Made by a program: the position numbers and the translations under genes
Assembly (NCBI GenBank): GCA_964235485.1
Contig: CAXSAZ010000019.1
Span: 1-64,000 of the forward strand
Origin: CAHJXG01 sp964235485
Lineage (GTDB): Bacteria > Pseudomonadota > Alphaproteobacteria > Acetobacterales > Acetobacteraceae
DNA: 64,000 nt
Reading direction: 5' to 3'
Part shown: piece after piece, positions 8,487-17,130 of the stretch
Numbering within the stretch: the first letter of the stretch is position 1
How the letters are laid out: each line of letters begins with the position of its first letter
The notes under the pieces: model-generated
Databases searched by the model: none
Seen by the model: only the letters and a program-made list of their open reading frames with translations
Told to the model about the DNA's origin: nothing

Positions 8487-8744
8487 CTATGGGGGCGCCG
8501 GTTCCAGTTCGTCGTCCGGCCGGGGTGGGTTGCCCCGGCCCACCCGCGCCAAGATGTCGCGCGCCCGTCCCGGGGCTGCCCGCGTGGCACGGGCGGCAAA
8601 GCTGCGTTCGGCTTCGGCCTGCGCGCCGACGCGCGAGGCCAGCACGGTTGTGATATACTGGTTGAGGCTCACGCCCGCCGCCTCGGCCTGCGCCGCCGCC
8701 CGCTCCTTCAGGTCGTTGGGCAGCCGCAGAGGAAAGCTGCTCAT
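8487..8744 (-). CDS. Ribbon-helix-helix antitoxin (partner of PIN toxin)
   Basis: The 85-residue protein starts with SSFPLRLPNDLKERAAAQAE and ends its DNA-binding region with GVSLNQYITTVLASR. This is the strand-helix-helix pattern of short RHH (CopG/HicB-like) antitoxins. The C-terminal 40 residues are charged and proline-rich, suiting a toxin-binding tail. Its ATG overlaps the stop of the PIN toxin gene (ATGA), so toxin is translated first and antitoxin second, the reverse of many type II systems. It is likely to bind the palindrome at 9167-9190. Confidence 0.82.
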   Translation of the reverse strand: MSSFPLRLPNDLKERAAAQAEAAGVSLNQYITTVLASRVGAQAEAERSFAARATRAAPGRARDILARVGRGNPPRPDDELEPAPP

Positions 8745-9169
8745 CCTTTGATCCTCCTCACCACCACGCCTGGCCGCTCCACGGCGATGCCGAAGCGCCG
8801 AGCGCCGGCCTCCATGTCTGCCAAATTGAACGACGCGACCACATCGGCGCCACCATTAATCGCCGTGTCCAGCACCAAATCGTCATCAGGGTCGCGCGCC
8901 TGCGGTCGCCAGCGATAGTCAAAGGCGACCGGGGCGCACAGGCCCGCCAACTCGTCCAGCACCGTGACGACCTCCTCGGCCGATACGCCGGCCATGGCGA
9001 GCACGCTTGGCCGGGTCAGCACGGCCTCATACTCGACCAGCAGCGGCGTCGAGAGCAGCATCCTGACCTCACCGTCAAGCACGGCCAGCAGGAGGCGGCG
9101 AGACGCGCCGGCGGCACTGCTGAGGCCCGCAACCATGACATCGGTGTCGAATACCACACGCAGCGCCAT
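8741..9169 (-). CDS. PIN-domain toxin (COG1569-type putative ribonuclease)
   Basis: The 142-residue protein is a PIN-family toxin. Acidic metal-binding positions are visible in VVFDTDVMVAGL, in the central LVEYEAVLTRP and in DPDDDLVLDTAINGGAD, which is characteristic of the COG1569 subgroup. PIN toxins are Mg-dependent RNases that usually cut tRNA or rRNA. The gene is first in a two-gene operon with the RHH antitoxin. The start codon lies inside a perfect 24-bp palindrome, so operator occupancy would directly block transcription or initiation. The target RNA is unknown. Confidence 0.87.
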   Translation of the reverse strand: MALRVVFDTDVMVAGLSSAAGASRRLLLAVLDGEVRMLLSTPLLVEYEAVLTRPSVLAMAGVSAEEVVTVLDELAGLCAPVAFDYRWRPQARDPDDDLVLDTAINGGADVVASFNLADMEAGARRFGIAVERPGVVVRRIKG

Positions 9170-9190
9170 GATGTCACAGGTGACATCATG
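9167..9190. promoter_or_regulatory. Perfect palindromic operator of the PIN/RHH operon
   Basis: CATGATGTCAC at 9167-9177 and GTGACATCATG at 9180-9190 are perfect 11-bp inverted arms around the dinucleotide AG. The left arm includes the toxin ATG on the minus strand. A perfect dyad of this size at the start of a toxin-antitoxin operon is very likely the autoregulatory site of the RHH antitoxin. Confidence 0.7.
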
Positions 9191-9234
9191 CGACTATATC
9201 GTCCAGTCTTTCACCAATCCTATTGGCCGCTTGC

Positions 9235-11001
9235 TCACCCTCCGGCCAACACCTGATGCACGGAGGACACCACCACCGACCCCTCGCCCACCGCCGACGC
9301 CACGCGCTTGACGGAGCCGGCGCGCACGTCGCCCACCGCGAAAATGCCGGGCCGGCTGGTTTCCAGCACGTGCGGCCGGCGTCCGGACCACACGGGGTCG
9401 GCGGCGTCCGGCCCGGCCTCGGCGCCCACCTGCACGAAGCCGCGCTCGTCCAGCGCCACGCCGCAGCCCGCGAGCCAGCCCGTGTTCGGCACCGCGCCCA
9501 GCAGCAGGAACACGTTGTGGATGTCCCGCCGCTCCACCGCGCCCGTGCGCCGGTCCGTCCACTCGACCTGCTCCAGGTGCCGCCCGCCTTTCAGCGCCGT
9601 GACCTCCGTTTCCGTGTGCAGCGTGATCCGGTCCGACGCCTCGATCCGGCCCACCAGGTAGTCCGACATGCTCGCCGCCAGCCCCGTGCCGCGCACCAGG
9701 ATGTGGACGTGGGCGGCGTGGCGGGACAGGAACACCGCCGCCTGGCCCGCCGAGTTGCCGCCGCCGACCACGGCCACTTCTTCCCGCTCGCACAGCGCGG
9801 CCTCGATGGCGGTCGCCGCCCAATGGATGCCGTTGCCGCCGGAAAAGCGGTCGAAGCCGGGCAGGTCCAGCGTGCGGTAGCTCGCCCCCGTGGCGATCAC
9901 CACCGTTCGCGCGTGCACCGCGCTGCCGTCGTCCAGGTGCAGCGCATAGGGCCGGGCCGTGCAGTCCAGCCGCACGGCGCTGCGGGGCACGGCGATGCGG
10001 GCGCCGAACTTCTGCGCCTGCACCTGCGCCCGCCCGGCCAACGCGCCGCCCGAGATGCCGGTCGGGAAGCCCAGGTAGTTCTCGATGCGGCTGCTGGTCG
10101 CCGCCTGGCCGCCGGGCGCTTCCGCTTCCAGCACCAGCGTGCCCAGGCCCTCGCTTGCCGCATACACCGCCGCCGCCAGCCCGGCCGGCCCCGCGCCGAC
10201 CACGGCCACGTCGAACACCCGGTCCCGTTCCGGCGCTTCCGTCAGGCCCAGGCACGCGCCCAGCTCGGCGTTGCCGGGGCTGCGCAGCGCCAGGCCCGGG
10301 CCGTACACCACCACCGGCACGTCGTCCGGGCCGTAGCCGTGGACGGCCAGCATTGTTCGCGCGTCCTCGCCCTCCGCGCCGGGCCGGTCGATGTCGAGCA
10401 CGCGCACGGGGTAGCCGTTGCGGCCCAGGAAACGCTGGATGCGCAAAGACTCGCCCACGCCCTCGTGCCGCGACGCGACCAGGGTGACGCCGGCTTGGCC
10501 GTGCTCGATGAAGCCGACCCGGCGCAGGATGAAGGCGCGCATCACCACCTCGCCGATGTCCGGCTCCGCGGCCAACATGCGGCGGAAGGCAGCGCGGTTC
10601 ATGCGGACCACCCGGCCGCCCCCCGCCCCGATGCGGCCGCCGACCAGGATCAGCCGGTCGTTGAACAGGTCCAGCTCGCCGGTGAACTGCTGCTCGGCAT
10701 GGACGGTGATCACCCGGTCGCCGCCGTCCGGTCCAGGCTCGTAGATCTCGATCTGGCCCCGCAGCACGATGAAGAAGTCCACCGTGCGGTCGCCGCGCCG
10801 GAACAGCACCGTGCCCGCGGGCAGGTCCTCCGCGGTCCCGAACGTCCCGGCGCGCCCGATCTGCTCGGCGGTCAGCCGCGGAAAGGTCTGCGCTTCGCGC
10901 AAGTAAGGGTCGGACGGGTTGGGCGCGACCACCGCCGCCTCCGCCGAGCCTGCGTCCACGACCGCCGCGGGCCGGGTATCCACGTCATCCATGTCCGTCA
11001 T
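9235..11001 (-). CDS. cNMP-binding / thioredoxin-fold / thioredoxin-reductase-like FAD oxidoreductase lacking CxxC
   Basis: This 588-residue protein has three modules. Residues 45-165 are a cyclic-nucleotide-binding fold (GTVLFRRGDRTVDFFIVLRG). Residues 170-250 look like a thioredoxin fold without a CxxC. Residues 262-585 are a thioredoxin-reductase-like flavoprotein with VAVVGAGPAGLAAAVYA (FAD), VAVVGGGNSAGQAAVF (NADPH) and GIFAVGDVRAG (FAD tail). The redox CxxC expected after the GxGI element is replaced by WAAT at residues 394-397, so it cannot cycle dithiols as classical TrxR does. It is probably a cytosolic NADPH-dependent flavoprotein that senses a cyclic nucleotide or uses the fold structurally. 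The partner is unknown. Confidence 0.85.
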   Translation of the reverse strand: MTDMDDVDTRPAAVVDAGSAEAAVVAPNPSDPYLREAQTFPRLTAEQIGRAGTFGTAEDLPAGTVLFRRGDRTVDFFIVLRGQIEIYEPGPDGGDRVITVHAEQQFTGELDLFNDRLILVGGRIGAGGGRVVRMNRAAFRRMLAAEPDIGEVVMRAFILRRVGFIEHGQAGVTLVASRHEGVGESLRIQRFLGRNGYPVRVLDIDRPGAEGEDARTMLAVHGYGPDDVPVVVYGPGLALRSPGNAELGACLGLTEAPERDRVFDVAVVGAGPAGLAAAVYAASEGLGTLVLEAEAPGGQAATSSRIENYLGFPTGISGGALAGRAQVQAQKFGARIAVPRSAVRLDCTARPYALHLDDGSAVHARTVVIATGASYRTLDLPGFDRFSGGNGIHWAATAIEAALCEREEVAVVGGGNSAGQAAVFLSRHAAHVHILVRGTGLAASMSDYLVGRIEASDRITLHTETEVTALKGGRHLEQVEWTDRRTGAVERRDIHNVFLLLGAVPNTGWLAGCGVALDERGFVQVGAEAGPDAADPVWSGRRPHVLETSRPGIFAVGDVRAGSVKRVASAVGEGSVVVSSVHQVLAGG

Positions 11002-11113
11002 CCCAACCGGAAGGTTCGCCCCATGTCCGGCGCTGACATTGGATGGTTTCAGCCGGCGGCGCCAGGGTCGGAGCGGCTTGCCCGGTGCAAGCGCCCGGGG
11101 GATGGCGGCGCCC

Positions 11114-12979
11114 TCACGGCCGCCACGTCCCGCCGCCGGCGCCGGACAGCTCGCGGTCGAGGAAAAACGCGGCCGAGATGAGGGCCAGGTGGGTCAGCGC
11201 CTGCGGCGTGTTGCCGAGCTGCTCGCCGGACGGGCCGACCTCCTCCGAGAACAGGCCGAGGTGGTTGGCATGGCCCAGCATCTGCTCGAACACCAGCCGC
11301 GCTTCCGCGAGCCTTCCTGCGCGGGCCAGGCACTCGGCATACCAGAACGAGCACGCGGTGAAGGCGCCTTCCTGCCCGTCCAAGCCGTCATCCACCCGGT
11401 AGCGGAACACCAGCGCATCCTCCGCCAGCTCCCGCCCGATGGCGTCCAGCGTGGCCAGCCAGCGCGGGTCGGTGGCCGACACGAAGCGCACCAGCGGCAG
11501 CAGCAGCATGGCGCCGTCCAGGTGCGTGGCGCCGCGGGCCGCGACGAAGTGGCCGCGCTCCGCGTCCCAGAACTCGTCCCACACGCTGGCGTGGATCTCG
11601 TCCCGCGCCGCGTGCCAGCGCACGAGCGGGGCGGGCAGGGAACGCTTCTGCGCCAGGCGCATCGCCCGGTCCACCGCCACCCAGCACATCACGCGGCTAT
11701 GCAGCCAGTGCCGGGCCGGGCCGCGCATTTCCCAGATGCTCTGGTCCGGCTCCTTCCAATGCTCGCACACGTAGTCCACGGTGCGGATCGCATAGCGCCA
11801 GCCCTCGTGGCTGATCGCCTCGCCGTACTTGTTGGCGAGGTAGACGGCGTCCAGCAGCTCGCCGTAGATGTCGAGCTGGACCTGGCCATAGGCGGCGTTG
11901 CCGGTCCGCACGGGTGCCGCGCCCCCGTAGCCGCGCAGGTGCGGCAGCTCGGCCTCGTCCAGGCGTTCGTGCCCGTCCACGCCGTACATGATCTGCATGG
12001 ACCCGTCGGACCCGCAGCCCTTGGCGCGCGCGCCCACCCAGCGCATGAAGGCGTTGGCCTCGTCAGCAAAGCCCAGCCGCATGAAGGCATACACCGTGAA
12101 GGACGCATCCCTGATCCATGTCGCCCGGTAATCCCAGTTCCGCCCGCCGCCCGGCGCTTCCGGCAAGCCAAAGGTCGCGGCCGCCACGACCGACCCGTGC
12201 CGGCGCGAGGTCAGCAGCTTGAGCGCCAGCGCCGAGCGCGTCACCGCCTCGCGCCAGCGCCCTTTGTAGCTGGAACGCGCGGCCCAGCCGTGCCAATGGG
12301 CGACGCAGGCCCGGAGCAGCGCCTCCGGGTCCGGCTGGCCCGGCGCTTCCGCGGCGTCCTCCAGCACGAACTCCGCGCATTCCTCCGCCCGCAACGTGAA
12401 CTCGGCCACCGCCGCGCCGCCGTCGGGACCGGACTCGGCAGCCCCGGTTTCGACGGTCAGGGGCACCGTTCCCCACAGCCGCAGCGCCGGGCCGGCGTCG
12501 CCGCCGAACACGACGGCGTTCTCGGCGGGTTCCGCGCGGGTTTTGCTCCGCGCGTAGTCCAGGCGCGGGGCGCAGCGCAGGGCGAAGCGCACCTCGCCCC
12601 GCGCCGCGCGCACCCGGCGCACCAGGCGCGGCAAGCCGTCCGGCTCGGGGAAGGGCATGAAGTCCGTGATCTCGCCCACGCCGCCCGGCGCCGCGAAGCG
12701 GGTCAGCAGCACGTTGGTGTCCGGCAGGTACATCTGCCGCCGCCGCGGGCCGTCGAGCGCGGGGGCGATGCTCCACGCGCCGCCCCGCTCCGGGTCGAGC
12801 AGCGCCGCGAACACCGAGGGGCCGTCGAAGCCGGGCCAGCACAGGAAATCCACCGTGCCGTCCTCGGCCACCAGCGCCGCCGTGCCCTGGTCGCCCACCA
12901 CGCCGTGCGCCTCGATGGGATGGGGGGCGGCCGGCGCCTTGGCCCGCTTCGCCTGCGCGCGGCCCGTGCCTTCCGGCAT
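11114..12979 (-). CDS. Glycoside hydrolase family 15 protein (glucoamylase/trehalase type)
   Basis: The 621-residue protein has the bacterial GH15 layout: an N-terminal beta-sandwich (IEAHGVVGDQGTAALVAEDG, FLCWPGFDGPSVFAALLD) and an alpha/alpha-barrel from about residue 230 containing YRATWIRDASFTVYAFMRLG and later ACSFWYAECLARAGR. No signal peptide is seen, so it is probably cytoplasmic and acts on alpha-glucans or trehalose. The start is the ATG at 12979; a TTG one codon earlier is also open. It lies leftward, 112 bases after the flavoprotein start, and may not be co-transcribed with it. Glucoamylase and trehalase activities cannot be separated by eye. Confidence 0.88.
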   Translation of the reverse strand: MPEGTGRAQAKRAKAPAAPHPIEAHGVVGDQGTAALVAEDGTVDFLCWPGFDGPSVFAALLDPERGGAWSIAPALDGPRRRQMYLPDTNVLLTRFAAPGGVGEITDFMPFPEPDGLPRLVRRVRAARGEVRFALRCAPRLDYARSKTRAEPAENAVVFGGDAGPALRLWGTVPLTVETGAAESGPDGGAAVAEFTLRAEECAEFVLEDAAEAPGQPDPEALLRACVAHWHGWAARSSYKGRWREAVTRSALALKLLTSRRHGSVVAAATFGLPEAPGGGRNWDYRATWIRDASFTVYAFMRLGFADEANAFMRWVGARAKGCGSDGSMQIMYGVDGHERLDEAELPHLRGYGGAAPVRTGNAAYGQVQLDIYGELLDAVYLANKYGEAISHEGWRYAIRTVDYVCEHWKEPDQSIWEMRGPARHWLHSRVMCWVAVDRAMRLAQKRSLPAPLVRWHAARDEIHASVWDEFWDAERGHFVAARGATHLDGAMLLLPLVRFVSATDPRWLATLDAIGRELAEDALVFRYRVDDGLDGQEGAFTACSFWYAECLARAGRLAEARLVFEQMLGHANHLGLFSEEVGPSGEQLGNTPQALTHLALISAAFFLDRELSGAGGGTWRP

Positions 12980-13154
12980 CAAGCTGCGCCCCGCGTGTCC
13001 GGCCCGGCCTCCGCCGCCCAGGCCCGGCCGTTGCCGCTGATCGCAGTTTTGTCCCTGAGTCGCATGTCGGTCCCATCCTTGCCGAACGGCATCTGGTCAT
13101 GGGACCGCCAGGTTGCAGCGGCGCGCAGCGTCACCGGATGCGCCGCCGGGTCGG

Positions 13155-13616
13155 CTATGACGCCGCGGCGGGACGCTTCAGCATCAGCGCCTGGCGGCGG
13201 CACACCGCGACGACCTCGCCGCGTTGGTTGGTGGCGGTGTGCTCGAACTCGACGATGCCGGCGTTGGGGCGTGACTTGCTGTCCCGGGCCGCCAGCACGA
13301 CGGTGCGCACGCCCAGGGTGTCGCCGTGGAACACCGGACGGGGAAACCGCACGTCGCTCATGCCGAGGTTGGCAAGCGTGGTGCCGAGCGTGGTGTCGTT
13401 CACCGTCATTCCAACCGTTAGGCCGAGGGTGAACAGGCTGTTGACGATGACTTGGCCGAACTCGGTCCCGGCGGCGTAGTGGGCATCGAGGTGCAACTGA
13501 GCCGGGTTCATGGTCATGGAGGAGAACAGGACGTTGTCCGTTTCGGTGACGGTGCGGCGCCAAGGGTGGTCGAACGCGGCGCCGACCGTCAGCTCCTCGA
13601 AGAACAAGCCTGGCAT
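13155..13616 (-). CDS. MaoC-family (R)-specific enoyl-CoA hydratase
   Basis: The 153-residue hot-dog protein starts FFEELTVGAAFDHPWRRTVTETDN and carries the hydratase-type HLDAHYAA segment, followed by GMSDVRFPRPVFHGDTLGVRT, a typical MaoC/mesaconyl-CoA hydratase pattern. It would hydrate an enoyl-CoA in the cytoplasm. It stands alone here; the acyl-CoA dehydrogenase and CaiB-type transferase that often accompany such genes are 8.6 kb away at 22201-24497, which may be coincidence. Confidence 0.86.
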   Translation of the reverse strand: MPGLFFEELTVGAAFDHPWRRTVTETDNVLFSSMTMNPAQLHLDAHYAAGTEFGQVIVNSLFTLGLTVGMTVNDTTLGTTLANLGMSDVRFPRPVFHGDTLGVRTVVLAARDSKSRPNAGIVEFEHTATNQRGEVVAVCRRQALMLKRPAAAS

Positions 13617-13778
13617 TTATGCGTCTCCGTCCCGTTTGGTCTTGATCGGCAGGCCGCTGCTTCTCGCGGCGTCCGCACGGCGCTGCGGGGCACGGTCATG
13701 GGGCGGCGCGCGGCCTCCGCCGTGGCTTGTCGGCCATTTTCTCAACGCCGGACAATTTCGACACACGATAGGCACTTG

Positions 13779-14810
13779 TCACGACGGACCATGGCTTTCA
13801 TCCCGGAGGATGAACCCCGCCCTTTCCCGCACTGATGCGGAGCGATCCGCAACCAGCAATGCAGCATACCCCCGCCCTTCTGGCGTTCCGATCAGGTGAC
13901 GCATAACACCATCAAGCGCAACGCGGCGGACCGCGGCAGATTGATCACGAACGCCCAGCGCAATCAACTCGGCTCGTGCAGCAGCAACGGTCAGCGTTCG
14001 ATGACCGAAGGTCGTTACGCGACGACGCAGCCCTATGGACTTATCGACCCACTGCCAGCCATAGCCCAATGGCCACTCGGACCTGCCTTGAAGCAGCGCA
14101 CCCAGCGCGACGGCACGCACATGCGGTTGAACGGCCTCATGCGCGATACGTTTCAGGTAAGGGTCAAGCGCAGGCGTGCGGAGCGCGTGTCGGAGAACCG
14201 ATGGCATGGGACCGGTCACGCCCCGAACAAGCATGTCAAACAGGCGCTCAGCAACGTCCGTGCGGGCGAACGCTTGGTCGAGAAGCCCGCGCTCCTCGCG
14301 CCAACGCCGCCAACTGCTTTGCTGGACCAGCAAGGCCACGGCAGCCCGGGCCACCACATCCGGGCTGGTCAAAGGGAAGGACTGGCGCGCACAACGCGCG
14401 GCGGCCCGGCGTACCGGCTCTGCCCAGTCATTCAGCCGCCATGCGATGGCGGCAAACAGAAAGGGGGTGGGCAAACCCCCCGACAGCTTCATCAGGGCTG
14501 CTTCGCGAAGGTGACCGTTTCGATGAAAGAGGAACAGGTACTCAAGCTTTGGTGTTCGGAGTAGTTGCTCGTGGTCGGTCGGGCGGCGGAACAGCGAGGT
14601 TGCGAGCGGCAACGACGACGCCCAACGATGCAAACACGCCGCCGTTGCAATTTCCGCTTCGGCTTTGGCGACTTGTGCTGGCGGCACGCTGGCCAGCAAG
14701 TCAAGAGCCTCTTCCACGCTCCCTATGCGGTCGCCGCGCTCCAGCTTGGTCCCAAGCTCGGCGAGGGCATCGTGCAACGCAGAAGGCAGAACAGTGCGAC
14801 AAGCATTCAC
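13779..14810 (-). CDS. Hypothetical HEAT-like repeat protein
   Basis: The family is not recognised. The 343-residue protein is almost entirely helical, with repeated short helix pairs such as WAEPVRRAAARCARQ, VRAVALGALLQG and SAAVRRVALDGVMRHL, a pattern seen in HEAT/armadillo scaffolds. No catalytic motif, signal peptide or membrane segment is visible. The only near-terminal start is a GTG at 14808-14810 with GAGG upstream. Codon use is less extreme than in the neighbours in places (for example CGT and GCT codons), which may indicate acquisition. Confidence 0.6.
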   Translation of the reverse strand: MNACRTVLPSALHDALAELGTKLERGDRIGSVEEALDLLASVPPAQVAKAEAEIATAACLHRWASSLPLATSLFRRPTDHEQLLRTPKLEYLFLFHRNGHLREAALMKLSGGLPTPFLFAAIAWRLNDWAEPVRRAAARCARQSFPLTSPDVVARAAVALLVQQSSWRRWREERGLLDQAFARTDVAERLFDMLVRGVTGPMPSVLRHALRTPALDPYLKRIAHEAVQPHVRAVALGALLQGRSEWPLGYGWQWVDKSIGLRRRVTTFGHRTLTVAAARAELIALGVRDQSAAVRRVALDGVMRHLIGTPEGRGYAALLVADRSASVRERAGFILRDESHGPS

Positions 14811-14928
14811 GCCTCAAAGTGCTGCACCATGCTTTTCCGGTCAACATTCGCCGTCCGTCCGCCACCCACGCCGTATCGACCTGGCCCGGCGGCAGGAATG
14901 CGGCTGCCCGCTTCACGGCGCCGCAAGG

Positions 14929-15408
14929 TCACGCGAGCTCCTTGCGGAAGAACACGCGGTTGAACCCATCCTCCTCCTTGCGGCCGGTTTCGGTGAAGCC
15001 GATACGCTGGTACAGGGCGATGTTCTCGTGCATCTTCTCGTTCGTGAAAAGCGTGACCGCGGCCAGGCCCTGCGCGCGCGCCGCATCTTCCGCATAGTCC
15101 ATGAGCACGCGGCCGTAGCCGCGCCCCTGAGCCGACGGATCCACGACGAGGCTGTTGACCTTGATCGAGTCGCCCTCCCTCGACAGCAGGATCGAGCCGA
15201 CCACGCCGCCGCCGACCCGCAACACGTAAACGTTCCGCGTCTCGACCAGCTTGCCGTAGTCCTCGGTCATGGGCGCCGGCAGCTTGCCGAGGCGCTCCAC
15301 GTATTTCGAGTATGCGGCATCGACCATGGCCTTGATGACCGCCGCGTCCTCCGCCTCCGCCATCTCCACCACGAAACCCTCGACGCGCTTGCGGGCGGTG
15401 CCGTCCAT
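14929..15408 (-). CDS. GNAT-family N-acetyltransferase
   Basis: The 159-residue protein has the GNAT core: VVGSILLSREGDSIKVNSLVVD (strands 3-4), the acetyl-CoA loop PSAQGRGYGRVLMDYAE, and the C-terminal NIALYQRIGFTETGRKEEDG. The ATG at 15408 has an AGGAGG seven to eight bases upstream and lies just outside the sulfatase stop. A longer in-frame extension to 15537 would overlap the sulfatase and has no family-like sequence. The acceptor is unknown. It is separated by 32 bases from the sulfatase gene and probably shares its transcript. Confidence 0.9.
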   Translation of the reverse strand: MDGTARKRVEGFVVEMAEAEDAAVIKAMVDAAYSKYVERLGKLPAPMTEDYGKLVETRNVYVLRVGGGVVGSILLSREGDSIKVNSLVVDPSAQGRGYGRVLMDYAEDAARAQGLAAVTLFTNEKMHENIALYQRIGFTETGRKEEDGFNRVFFRKELA

Positions 15409-15440
15409 TGTTCCAGCCTCCTGAGGATTGGGTTGGGGAG

Positions 15441-17012
15441 CTACCAAAGGCCGATCAAGCGCTTGCCGGCGAAGGACGAGAGGCGCTCGACATCCGCGTT
15501 CGTCATCGTGACCCGGCTCTTGCGTTGCCGGGACCACTCGAACAGCCGGTCGGCCATCTCGCGGAGGGTGGCTTGGCAGCCGGGGTCCGCGCCGAGATCG
15601 ACGAGTTCCTGCGGGTCGTTCCGCACGTCAAAGAGCTGCGGACGAAGGCGCTCGTAGAAAACGTATTTCCACTGGTCCGTCCTGACCATGTAGGCGCGCG
15701 CCTCGCTCGGACCCAATCCCAGGTCGCGGCGGGCCTGACGGAAGCTGTAGTCGAGTTCGCTCACCGCATGGTCGCGCCAAGCGGAAACGCCCGGGCCGCC
15801 CCGGAGCAGAGGCAGGAGCGAGCGGCCTTCCAGGCGATGGTCGGCGACTTGGCCGCCGAGGACCTCGACGAAGGTGGGAACAAGGTCGATGCTTTCCACA
15901 AGGGCGTCGCTCACCGTTCCCCGCGCCGCCTGCGCCTCGTCCGAAGGATCGACGACGATGAGCGGCACCCCCACGCTCTGCTCGTGGAACAACTCCTTCT
16001 CGCCTAGCCAATGGTCGCCCATGTAGTCGCCGTGGTCGCTCGTGAACACGATCAACGTGTCCTCAAGGCGGTTCTGGGTTTCCAGGAACCGCATGAGACG
16101 GCCCATGTGGTCGTCGATCTGCTTGATCAGGCCCATATAGGTCGGGGCGACCGTGAGCCTCACCTCCTCCTTGGCGAACAGCACGCTTTCGGGGTGCTGC
16201 ATGAAGGCCTTGAAGACCGGGTGGGCATTCTCCCGCTCGGCCTCGCTGCGGATGGCGGGAACGCAGTCCTCCGGGCCGTACATGCCGTGGTAGGGCGCCG
16301 ACACGATATACGGCCAATGCGGCTTGATGTAGCTGACGTGCAGGACCCAGGGTCGGTCGCCCTGCTCCCGGATGAACGCCATCGCCTGGTCCGTCGTCCA
16401 GGCCGTCTCGCTGTGCTCCTCCGGGATGCGCGCGGGCTCGCGCGCATTCCGCATGTGCCAGCCCGAAAGCAGCGCGCCGTCCCCGTCAGACCCCGAGTTG
16501 GCCCAGTCCTGCCACAGGTTCTTTCCGTCATACCCCTTCTCGCGGAGGTATCGCTCGTAGGATGCGTCCGGGTCGTAGATGAAGTCGGGGTGCAGGCCGT
16601 CGTCGCGCGCGAAAGGCTCAAAGCCGCACTCCGCGGCGTAGCGACCCGCGGCCGTGCCCTGGTCCAGTCCCAAGCGGGAGAAGCCGTCACGGTCGATCCG
16701 CATGTGGGTCTTGCCGACGAGGCCGACCCGCGGCCCGAGAGGCCGCACGTAGTCCCCAAGCGTCCATTCCCCGACCGGCAGGGGAACGTTGTTCCAGGTG
16801 GCTCCGTGGCTCGTGACGTAGCGCCCGGTGTAATACGACATCCGCGCGGGGCCGCAGACCGGCGATTGGACATAGGCCCGGGTGAACCGCACCCCACGCG
16901 CCGCAAGCGCGTCGATATGCGGCGTCTTGAGCGTTGGATGCCCATAAGCCGACAGGTAGTCGGTCCGGAGCTGGTCCGTCATCACGAAGAGAACGTTCTT
17001 CACCTTCGCCAT
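15441..17012 (-). CDS. Sulfatase-family hydrolase (phosphonate monoester hydrolase/arylsulfatase-like)
   Basis: The 523-residue alkaline-phosphatase-superfamily enzyme has VLFVMTDQLRTDYLSAYG at the N-terminus for the first metal aspartates, the formylglycine motif CGPAR with Cys53 followed by MSYYTGRY, and VFTSDHGDYMGDHWLGEKEL for the later metal ligands. There is no signal peptide, which favours cytoplasmic phosphonate monoester hydrolase/phosphodiesterase relatives over secreted sulfatases. Cys53 needs oxidation to formylglycine, and no maturase gene is in the window. It is the first gene of a probable two-gene unit with the GNAT gene. Substrate specificity is open. Confidence 0.87.
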   Translation of the reverse strand: MAKVKNVLFVMTDQLRTDYLSAYGHPTLKTPHIDALAARGVRFTRAYVQSPVCGPARMSYYTGRYVTSHGATWNNVPLPVGEWTLGDYVRPLGPRVGLVGKTHMRIDRDGFSRLGLDQGTAAGRYAAECGFEPFARDDGLHPDFIYDPDASYERYLREKGYDGKNLWQDWANSGSDGDGALLSGWHMRNAREPARIPEEHSETAWTTDQAMAFIREQGDRPWVLHVSYIKPHWPYIVSAPYHGMYGPEDCVPAIRSEAERENAHPVFKAFMQHPESVLFAKEEVRLTVAPTYMGLIKQIDDHMGRLMRFLETQNRLEDTLIVFTSDHGDYMGDHWLGEKELFHEQSVGVPLIVVDPSDEAQAARGTVSDALVESIDLVPTFVEVLGGQVADHRLEGRSLLPLLRGGPGVSAWRDHAVSELDYSFRQARRDLGLGPSEARAYMVRTDQWKYVFYERLRPQLFDVRNDPQELVDLGADPGCQATLREMADRLFEWSRQRKSRVTMTNADVERLSSFAGKRLIGLW

Positions 17013-17130
17013 GGCGCGGCGCTCCTGTGGACGCGGACCACCCGGCAGGGATTGCTCTACCGAATGAGGCCGATCTGATTGTTTCAGCCAGGCAAGTCAA
17101 TCCCGCAGCGCCCGCCCCCTGACCCGGCCC

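Noticed and set aside
6756..8918. A 720-codon rightward open frame across the Kef-type antiporter
   Set aside because: The opposite strand encodes a complete antiporter with all family motifs; the rightward frame is low-complexity Arg/His/Gln-rich antisense.
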